Below are positions 13,492-19,083 of a stretch of 19,083 bases of DNA, one piece after another. Position 1 is the first letter of the stretch, and the number at the start of each line of letters is the position of its first letter. Source of the DNA: Dehalococcoidia bacterium. GTDB taxonomy: Bacteria; Chloroflexota; Dehalococcoidia; Dehalococcoidales; JAUWYK01. A model generated the notes under the pieces. The model saw nothing but the letters and a program-made list of their open reading frames with translations. It did not search any database and was not told where the DNA came from. The position numbers and the translations under genes were made by a program. Location: positions 1 through 19,083 of the forward strand of contig JAUWYK010000033.1 in the NCBI GenBank assembly GCA_030615865.1, written 5' to 3'.

Positions 13492-14676
13492 TCATTTATT
13501 TTGCCTAAACTCCTGTTTAACCTTGGTAGCTATTTCAGGATTGGCTACCAAATCAACCACGGTCATAGCTAGAGCCTTGGCGGCGTCAAGAAGACCGTGG
13601 ATGCCTGCCTCTGACGCAGCCGCTGAGGCAAACTGGGGAGAATGGGTTGCTATTTCCACCGGGGCTATGGCTACAAAAGGGTGGATACTGGGCACTACCT
13701 GGCTGACATTACCCATGTCGGTACTACCGAAGGCTTTACTGGGGTCAGAGAATTGCACCTTACGCCCCAGGGACTGCATATTTTGAGTAAATAGTTGGGC
13801 TAGGGTTAAATTATTACGCAGGGGAGTATAGCGTATGTCCCCCCACTTATATTCCAAGCGGGCGCCACTAGCAGTGGCAGCTCCGATAAAGCAGTCTAAC
13901 ACCCTCTGGTTTAGTTCATTGAGGTAGGTATCATCCTCGGCGCGCACCAGGAAGCTTCCGGCACTGTGGGCGGGGACAACATTAGCTGCTTGCCCGCCAT
14001 CAGTAATAATACCGTGGATGCGGTCTTTATCCTTGATGTGCTGTCTGAGTGAATTGATAGCGGTGAAAGCTTGAAGCATTGCCTCTAGGGCGTTGATACC
14101 CGCATCAGGTCGGGCTGCGGCGTGAGCCGCCTTGCCAAAGAATTCAACCTCCAAAGCCTGGCAGGCAAGGGTCTCGGTAGTAGCGGTATCATATACTCCC
14201 GGGTGCACCAGCATAGCCATGTCCAGATTGCCAAAGGCTCCCCGCTCAGCCATTATTACCTTGCCCCCGTATAATTCCTCAGCCGGCGTGCCAATAACAA
14301 GGATGGTGCCCCCAAGTTGGTCGATAGCTAGCTTAGAGGCTACCCCGGCACCAACGGCGCTGGCAGCTATTAGATTATGACCACAGGCATGGCCGAGGTT
14401 AGGTAGGGCATCATACTCAGCCAGGATGGCGATAGCTGGTTTTCCTTGACCATAGCTCCCCCTGAAGGCAGTCGGTAGCTCACAGATGCCCTGTTGTGTA
14501 GAGAAACCATTTTCCTCAAGGTATCGGGTTAACCAGGCGGCTGCCTTGACCTCTTGGAAACCTAGCTCGGGGTTAGAATGGATTTTTAGGCTCAGTTCAC
14601 TGAGCTGATGGCGGCGAGCGTCTATTTCGCCTATGGCTGAAGCCTTTAATTTTTCTATATCCAATCTCTCCACCAT
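13492..14676 (-). CDS. M20 family amidohydrolase (AbgA/AbgB-like)
   Basis: The 394-aa protein belongs to the M20D amidohydrolase/aminoacylase group. Metal-site motifs are GHACGHN at 95-101 (C98, H100), GTPAEE at 129-134 with the catalytic Glu, and LVHPG (H158). A lid and dimerisation domain begins near KAAHAAARP (182-190), and HSPQF is seen towards the C terminus. Family members cleave acyl-amino acids, p-aminobenzoyl-glutamate or similar amides; the substrate cannot be told here. The ATG at 14676 has no strong ribosome binding site. A TATAAT at 14715-14720 on the minus strand may be its -10, but its -35 is weak. The gene stands alone, divergent from nusA. Confidence 0.9.
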   Translation of the reverse strand: MVERLDIEKLKASAIGEIDARRHQLSELSLKIHSNPELGFQEVKAAAWLTRYLEENGFSTQQGICELPTAFRGSYGQGKPAIAILAEYDALPNLGHACGHNLIAASAVGAGVASKLAIDQLGGTILVIGTPAEELYGGKVIMAERGAFGNLDMAMLVHPGVYDTATTETLACQALEVEFFGKAAHAAARPDAGINALEAMLQAFTAINSLRQHIKDKDRIHGIITDGGQAANVVPAHSAGSFLVRAEDDTYLNELNQRVLDCFIGAATASGARLEYKWGDIRYTPLRNNLTLAQLFTQNMQSLGRKVQFSDPSKAFGSTDMGNVSQVVPSIHPFVAIAPVEIATHSPQFASAAASEAGIHGLLDAAKALAMTVVDLVANPEIATKVKQEFRQNK

Positions 14677-14843
14677 TCTGAGGATAACTTTCTAACTATC
14701 ACAATATAGTGTTTATTATAGCTTAACGCTAGCGAGATTTCTATGCTTTGACGCTGGTTGTCTATACTTGCTAGCGGGAAGGGGATAAAGTTGATGAATA
14801 ACCGGGCTACATCTTATTAACTAATTGCGGCTACTTTTTATGT

Positions 14844-14885
14844 GATTTAACAATTAAATCTTCGGTTACATATTAGATGATTTAA
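14844..14885. repeat. GATTTAA palindrome plus a third half-site upstream of nusA
   Basis: GATTTAA (14844-14850) faces its inverted copy TTAAATC (14854-14860) across CAA. A third direct GATTTAA lies at 14879-14885, just before the -35 hexamer. The first and third copies are 35 bp apart. This could be a binding site or simply an AT-rich upstream element. Confidence 0.4.
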
Positions 14886-14894
14886 TTTGGATGC

Positions 14895-14923
14895 TTGCAT
14901 CTTGAGCTTAATTATGGTATACT
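14895..14923 (+). promoter_or_regulatory. nusA: Promoter of the nusA operon
   Basis: TTGCAT (14895-14900) and TATACT (14918-14923) are separated by exactly 17 bp. Transcription would begin near 14930, giving a leader of about 80 nt before the nusA ATG. Confidence 0.7.
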
Positions 14924-14951
14924 TTTAACATATAAAAAAGGTTAACTTGTT

Positions 14952-14976
14952 AAGTGGGTTTCATCCCCACTTTTTT
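14952..14976 (+). terminator. Leader terminator or attenuator before nusA
   Basis: AAGTGGG (14952-14958) pairs with CCCACTT (14966-14972) over a 7-nt loop, and T residues run from 14971 to 14976. The hairpin ends about 45 nt after the expected transcription start and 33 nt before the nusA ATG. A small TTAAC/GTTAA hairpin (14942-14953) overlaps its left base by 2 nt and could compete with it. Confidence 0.65.
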
Positions 14977-15009
14977 GTTGTAAGGAAAAAAAGGAGGCCT
15001 TAATCTGAG

Positions 15010-16392
15010 ATGAAGAGCGACTTTTTGATCGCTATCACCCAGCTTGCGGCTGAGAAGAACTTGCCTAAGGAGGTGGTTATTGCCGCCGTTGAGGCAGCAC
15101 TAGTATCAGCTTATAGGAAGGATAATTTTGCTTCTAACCAGAATATTTCGGTTGAGATTAATGCTAATACTGGCAAAGTTGAAGTATGGGCTGAGAAGAC
15201 TGTAGTTGAGCTGCCTTCGGATGGTCGTAGTGAGATATCGTTAGATGAGGCGTGCCGAATCAAGCCAGACGTCGAGATTGGTGGCACTATTGTAGTAGAG
15301 GCTACCCCGCGTAATGCTGGGCGTATTGCTGCTCAAACGGCAAAGCAGGTTATTCTGCAGCGTCTTCATGAGGCAGAGCATAGCGCCATATTTGAGGAAT
15401 ATGCCGGTAAGGAAGGTGATATTGTCACCGGGTTAGTGCAGCGTATTGAGCCTAGGCAGATCTTTATTGATTTGGGTAGAACAGAGGCAGTGCTGCCTGC
15501 GGTTGAGCAGATGCCCAATGAGAGGTATCGAGTAGGGCAAAGGGTTAAGGCTTACCTTCTAGAGGTGGTTCGAACCAGCAAGGGGCCACGGGTGGTGGTA
15601 TCACGTTCCCATCGAGATTTAGTTCGCCGGCTTTTTGAGTTGGAGGTTCCCGAGGTTTTTACTGGAATAGTGGAATTAAAATCAGTGGCTCGTGAAGCTG
15701 GCTATCGGAGTAAGGTAGCTGTAGCCGCACGCCAGGATGGCATTGACCCAGTTGGTTGCTGCGTTGGATTGCGCGGTATCAGGATACAAAATATTGTCAG
15801 TGAGTTAAATGGTGAAAAGATAGATGTCGTTATGTGGGATCCAGATGCCGCTGTTTTTATTGCTAATGCTCTTAGCCCAGCCCAGATATTAGGTGTTAAG
15901 CTGGACAATGACGGGGGGGTGGCTACCGTAGTTGTCCCCGATAGGCAACTTTCATTAGCTATTGGTAAAGAGGGTCAGAATGCCAGACTTGCGGCTAAAC
16001 TCACCGGGTGGCGAATTGACATCAAGAGTGCCTCGGTTGCCGAGGCAGAAACTAAGGTTTTAGCTGAAACGAAGGGAGAGGCTGTGGTTGAGGAAGAGCT
16101 TCCGGCTGAGATGCCGGTTTTAGTCTCTGCCGAGGCACCAGCCAGCGAGGCATTAGTTGAAGAGGCGGCGGAGCCGATACCGTTTATTCCACCCGAGGTT
16201 TCTGTTGAATCGGAAAAGCCCCAGCTTCGGTTTGCTGAGGATATTTTGGTACGAGCACCTACCAAGCCCGGGGCTAAACCAAGGAAGAAGAAAAAGAAAG
16301 GGGATCGGGAGAAGGAGCATGCCGAGGGTGACGTCAGGCCGAGGAAACTGCGTCGAGAGCTAGAAATTACCGGGGAGGATGAGGAGTATTAG
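15010..16392 (+). CDS. nusA: Transcription factor NusA
   Basis: NusA binds RNA polymerase and RNA and controls pausing, termination and antitermination. The 460-aa protein has the N-terminal polymerase-binding domain (1-125), an S1 domain (about 134-199, [22 protein letters not shown]) and KH1 (about 200-285, with [16 protein letters not shown]). KH2 (about 300-345) contains [24 protein letters not shown] disordered tail follows, first acidic and Pro/Ala-rich (345-420), then lysine-rich (KPRKKKKK), then acidic again. It lacks the C-terminal AR repeats of E. coli. The ATG has AAGGAGG 12 nt upstream, a slightly long gap. It heads the nusA-ylxR-infB-rbfA-truB run. Confidence 0.96.
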   Translation: MKSDFLIAITQLAAEKNLPKEVVIAAVEAALVSAYRKDNFASNQNISVEINANTGKVEVWAEKTVVELPSDGRSEISLDEACRIKPDVEIGGTIVVEATPRNAGRIAAQTAKQVILQRLHEAEHSAIFEEYAGKEGDIVTGLVQRIEPRQIFIDLGRTEAVLPAVEQMPNERYRVGQRVKAYLLEVVRTSKGPRVVVSRSHRDLVRRLFELEVPEVFTGIVELKSVAREAGYRSKVAVAARQDGIDPVGCCVGLRGIRIQNIVSELNGEKIDVVMWDPDAAVFIANALSPAQILGVKLDNDGGVATVVVPDRQLSLAIGKEGQNARLAAKLTGWRIDIKSASVAEAETKVLAETKGEAVVEEELPAEMPVLVSAEAPASEALVEEAAEPIPFIPPEVSVESEKPQLRFAEDILVRAPTKPGAKPRKKKKKGDREKEHAEGDVRPRKLRRELEITGEDEEY

Positions 16393-16678
16393 CCCTGGTT
16401 CAGTTAAGCATATACCGCAGCGGACTTGTGTGGCTTGTCGTAAGCTGAGACCTAAGCGGGAGTTAATCCGCTTGGTGCGTACTTCTGATGGAAGTGTAGA
16501 GGTTGATGCTGGTGGAAAGAAGGCGGGGCGTGGTGCTTATTTATGTCGGGCACGGGAATGCTGGGAGATTGGGCTCAAGGGTAGTCGGCTAGAACATACT
16601 TTACGGACCAGTCTTACCCAGGATAATCGGGAACAGCTTATTAGATATGGGAAAGACCTTCCCCAAGGAGTTAGTTAG
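16379..16678 (+). CDS. ylxR: YlxR/RnpM family RNA-binding protein
   Basis: This 99-aa DUF448 protein has the N-terminal signature [20 protein letters not shown] (C17, C20) and GRGAYLC at 50-56, with C61 nearby. In Firmicutes YlxR (renamed RnpM) binds RNase P and modulates its activity. Its place between nusA and infB is a strongly conserved order. The ATG at 16379 lies inside the nusA end (14-bp overlap). An in-frame stop lies 15 nt upstream (TAG at 16361-16363), so no earlier start exists. GGGGAGG directly abuts the ATG, too close for a standard site, so re-initiation after nusA is likely. Confidence 0.92.
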   Translation: MRSISPGSVKHIPQRTCVACRKLRPKRELIRLVRTSDGSVEVDAGGKKAGRGAYLCRARECWEIGLKGSRLEHTLRTSLTQDNREQLIRYGKDLPQGVS

Positions 16679-18498
16679 TGGCAAGGGTAAGTAAATCAAA
16701 TAAGGTCTCGCCGCCCGTAGGCGAGGGAGTTAGTGACAGTTCTTCATCAACGAAGGTGCACTCGATTGACATCCCTCACCCCTTGAGTGTAAGGCAGCTG
16801 GCTGACCTTTTGCAGATTAGTGCCATAGAAGTTATTAAACAACTGATGAGAAATGGCATTATGGCTAATATTAATCAGGTTATTGACTATGAAGTAGCGG
16901 CTGCCGTGGCAGCGGACTTGGGTTATGAACCGCACCCGAAGGCTCAAAGGCTAGCTATGGGTGAGGTTAAGCGGCGCCAGCAGCTCCAAGATGAGGAACT
17001 TGGTGGTCTGCGGCCACGACCTTCTGTAGTTACTGTTATGGGGCATGTTAATCACGGTAAGACTAGATTACTTGATGCCATTCGACAAACAAATGTAATG
17101 GCTACTGAAGCCGGGGGTATTACCCAGCACATTGGCGCCTATCAAGTAGAGGTCAATGGGCAAAAGGTTACCTTCTTAGATACCCCGGGTCATGAAGCCT
17201 TTACTGCTATGCGAGCTCATGGAGCCCAGGTAACTGACATCGCTATTTTGGTGGTAGCCGCTGATGACGGGGTAATGCCGCAGACTTTAGAGGCTATAGA
17301 CCATGCCCGGGCAGCCGGGGTGCCTATTGTAGTGGCTATCAATAAAATTGATAAGGCTGATGCTAACCCGGAGCTGGTTAAGCAACAGCTAGCTGATGCC
17401 GGTTTGCTTATTGAGGAGTGGGGAGGCGATACAGTCTGTGTTCAAATTTCGGCTAAAGAGAAGGTAGGTATCTCCGAGCTGCTGGAGAACCTTCTGGTTG
17501 TGGCTGAGATGGAAGACCTTAAGGCAAACCCGTCTCGACCGGCGGTAGGGGTGGTTATTGACGCTGGGCTGGACAAGACCAAGGGACCGCTAGCTACAGT
17601 GCTGGTAAATACCGGTAGCTTAAGGCTTGGCGATACTGTAGTAGTTGGTAACACCTGGGGCAGGGTAAAGGCTATGTTTAATGATATGGGTAAGCGGGTG
17701 AGAAAGGCTGAACCAGCTACCCCGGTTGAATTACTTGGCCTAAGCAGTGTACCTCAGGTGGGTGATACCCTAACTGCTGTGGCTGGCGAGCACCAAGCTC
17801 GGGCTTTAATACAGAAGCGTCAACTAGAGATGCAGTTGAAGTCTTCGGTGAGACTTGACAACCTTTTTGCCCAAATAAGTGCTGGTCAGGTAAAAGAGCT
17901 TAATATTATTCTCAAGACTGATGTTCAGGGCACTATTGAGCCGATAAGAAGTTCTTTGGAGCAGCTGGGAACAGGGGAAGTTCGGGTCAGAATTATCCAC
18001 AGTAGCAGTGGCAATATTACTGAGAGTGATGTCATGTTAGCTATTGCGTCTAAGGGGCTTATTATTGGTTTCAGTACTAGTGCTGAGGCCGGAGCCCGGC
18101 GATTGGCTGAGGTGGAGGGTGTAGACATTCGTTACTATGATGTCATTTACAATTTAGCGGATGATGTGGACAAGGCACTTAAAGGCATGTTGGAGCCGTC
18201 TTACGTTGAGGTTATCAGTGGGCGGGCTGAGGTAAGGGAAATCTTCCCCAGGGGGAAAATGGGAAAGGTAGCCGGTGTCTATGTAAGTGAAGGTAAGGTA
18301 GGTCGGGGTGCCTCAGTCAGGGTGAGGCGTGGAGAGCAAATGGTGTGTGAATCTGTGGTTAGCAGCCTGAGACGGTTTAAGGATGATGTTAAGGAGGTAG
18401 CCGCTGACTATGAGTGTGGGGTGGGCATCGAAGATTTTAATGACTTTCAAGTTGGTGATATACTAGAGTTTTTCAGCAGGGAAAAGGCTGGTCAATAA
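16678..18498 (+). CDS. infB: Translation initiation factor IF-2, short form
   Basis: This GTPase brings initiator tRNA to the 30S subunit and promotes subunit joining. The 606-aa protein has only a short disordered N terminus, one IF2_N domain (about 34-85), then the G domain. G1 is GHVNHGKT at 122-129, G2 GGIT at 146-149, G3 DTPGH at 168-172, G4 NKID at 222-225 and G5 SAK at 258-260. Domains II, III and the tRNA-binding domain follow, ending in [13 protein letters not shown]. Position 125 is Asn (codon AAT at 17050-17052) where IF2 nearly always has Asp. The GTG start overlaps the ylxR stop by one base (TAGTG) and has AAGGAG at 16665-16670, 7 nt upstream. Confidence 0.97.
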   Translation: MARVSKSNKVSPPVGEGVSDSSSSTKVHSIDIPHPLSVRQLADLLQISAIEVIKQLMRNGIMANINQVIDYEVAAAVAADLGYEPHPKAQRLAMGEVKRRQQLQDEELGGLRPRPSVVTVMGHVNHGKTRLLDAIRQTNVMATEAGGITQHIGAYQVEVNGQKVTFLDTPGHEAFTAMRAHGAQVTDIAILVVAADDGVMPQTLEAIDHARAAGVPIVVAINKIDKADANPELVKQQLADAGLLIEEWGGDTVCVQISAKEKVGISELLENLLVVAEMEDLKANPSRPAVGVVIDAGLDKTKGPLATVLVNTGSLRLGDTVVVGNTWGRVKAMFNDMGKRVRKAEPATPVELLGLSSVPQVGDTLTAVAGEHQARALIQKRQLEMQLKSSVRLDNLFAQISAGQVKELNIILKTDVQGTIEPIRSSLEQLGTGEVRVRIIHSSSGNITESDVMLAIASKGLIIGFSTSAEAGARRLAEVEGVDIRYYDVIYNLADDVDKALKGMLEPSYVEVISGRAEVREIFPRGKMGKVAGVYVSEGKVGRGASVRVRRGEQMVCESVVSSLRRFKDDVKEVAADYECGVGIEDFNDFQVGDILEFFSREKAGQ

Positions 18499-18500
18499 TT

Positions 18501-18854
18501 ATGGCACATCGTATTGAGCGGGTGAATAATCTCATTCGCCAGGAAATTAGTGAATTACTTCAGCGCCAGGTCAAAGACCCACGGCTTGGCAGTTTTGTTG
18601 CTGTGACCGAGGTTTCCACCTCTCCTGACCTGAGACGCGCCAAGGTATTCGTAAGTCGTATTGGTAGCGAGGCGGAAAAGCAAGAGACACTGAGTGCATT
18701 AACTGCTGCTTCAGGTTTTTTCCGTAACGAGCTGGCTAAACGGCTGAGGATGCGGCGTATCCCTGAACTAAGCTTTTACTGGGATGATTCTATTGAGCGG
18801 GGAGTTCACCTCCTGGAGTTAATTGATAAGATTAGCTCAGATAGTATCCCGTGA
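18501..18854 (+). CDS. rbfA: 30S ribosome-binding factor RbfA
   Basis: RbfA helps 16S rRNA 5'-end maturation and late 30S assembly. The 117-aa KH-fold protein begins [19 protein letters not shown] and has [18 protein letters not shown] in the middle. Near the C terminus is [19 protein letters not shown], the family's clearest signature (RxxPEL-x-F-x-x-D-x-S). The length is normal. It begins 2 bp after infB with only a weak AAAAGG-type site, which suggests coupling. Confidence 0.95.
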   Translation: MAHRIERVNNLIRQEISELLQRQVKDPRLGSFVAVTEVSTSPDLRRAKVFVSRIGSEAEKQETLSALTAASGFFRNELAKRLRMRRIPELSFYWDDSIERGVHLLELIDKISSDSIP

Positions 18855-18871
18855 CTACCTTAGGGCTGACT

Positions 18872-19083
18872 ATGGATGGCATACTAAACATTAATAAGCC
18901 TCAGGGCAAGACCTCGTTTAGCATTGTGGCCTTGGTGAGGCGGCTGAGTGGGGAGCGGCGTGTTGGGCATGCTGGCACCCTTGATCCGGCGGCTACGGGT
19001 GTGTTACCGGTCTGTCTTGGTCAGGGAACACGTATTATCGAGTTTTTGGTGGATGCTACTAAGGCTTATCGGGCTCAGATTGA
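18872..19083 (+). CDS. truB: tRNA pseudouridine(55) synthase TruB, N-terminal fragment
   Basis: TruB makes pseudouridine 55 in the T-loop of tRNAs. The first 70 codons are present and the gene runs off the right edge. The start reads [15 protein letters not shown], the usual TruB N terminus, and [18 protein letters not shown] carries the catalytic Asp (D38). I chose the ATG at 18872, with TAGGG 6 nt upstream. An in-frame GTG at 18851 would overlap the rbfA stop as GTGA and add seven residues, and it cannot be excluded. rbfA-truB order is common in bacteria. Confidence 0.94.
   Translation, partial: MDGILNINKPQGKTSFSIVALVRRLSGERRVGHAGTLDPAATGVLPVCLGQGTRIIEFLVDATKAYRAQI

Larger units (their letters stand above)
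14677..15009. other. Divergent control region between the amidohydrolase gene and nusA
   Basis: These 333 bp are AT-rich and hold no convincing ORF. They contain a possible -10 for the leftward gene (14715-14720), a short palindrome with an extra copy of its half-site (14844-14885), the nusA promoter (14895-14923), a terminator-like hairpin (14952-14976) and the nusA ribosome binding site (14991-14997). The gene rimP, which often precedes nusA, is not present. Confidence 0.7.

Overview
The window is an ordinary bacterial chromosome segment, probably from an anaerobic Chloroflexota lineage close to Dehalococcoidia. This rests on gene content, not on a search: an oxygen-sensitive acyl-CoA dehydratase activase, a DUF2284 cysteine-rich protein, a short IF2, many GTG/TTG starts, and GC-rich hairpin repeats between genes. 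Both ends cut through genes: an M16 zinc protease on the left (minus strand) and truB on the right (plus strand). I see no phage, insertion sequence, tRNA, rRNA or CRISPR array.

Layout. (1) 1-582: the start of the M16 protease gene, then a divergent intergenic region with two good promoters flanking a three-hairpin repeat element. (2) 583-4864, plus strand: DUF2284 protein, a 57-aa protein, lysA, a 60-aa small beta-barrel-like protein, holB and ricT (the last two in the order known from Firmicutes). (3) 4886-9749, minus strand: rplI, dnaB, a DnaD-family gene, a doubled DnaC/DnaI-like ATPase, then a separately promoted HNH nuclease. Read from rplI, this looks like a helicase-loading operon (helicase, DnaD-type adaptor, loader). 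(4) 9877-13388, minus strand: acyl-CoA dehydratase activase, plsX, trxA, trxB and a 98-aa two-helix membrane protein, tightly packed with overlapping stops and starts, with a promoter at 13455-13483. (5) 13492-14676, minus strand: an M20 amidohydrolase. (6) 15010-19083, plus strand: the translation and transcription operon nusA-ylxR-infB-rbfA-truB, with a strong promoter and an early terminator-like hairpin before nusA and no rimP in front.

The most interesting content is in the replication cluster. The putative helicase loader is one polypeptide carrying two complete DnaC/DnaI-type AAA+ modules exactly 187 residues apart. The dnaB 3' end is duplicated in tandem (period about 76-77 bp), so that a decayed copy now forms the dnaB-dnaD spacer and supplies the dnaD start. 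L9 carries a 71-residue tail made of ten lysine-rich heptads, and its last, divergent heptad encodes the probable dnaB ribosome binding site. Elsewhere, IF2 has Asn instead of Asp in its P-loop (GHVNHGKT). The nusA leader has an attenuator-like arrangement, and the rplI promoter spacer is a 20-bp dyad. None of this amounts to a clear new defence or mobile system; the fused loader is the best candidate for a new mechanism.
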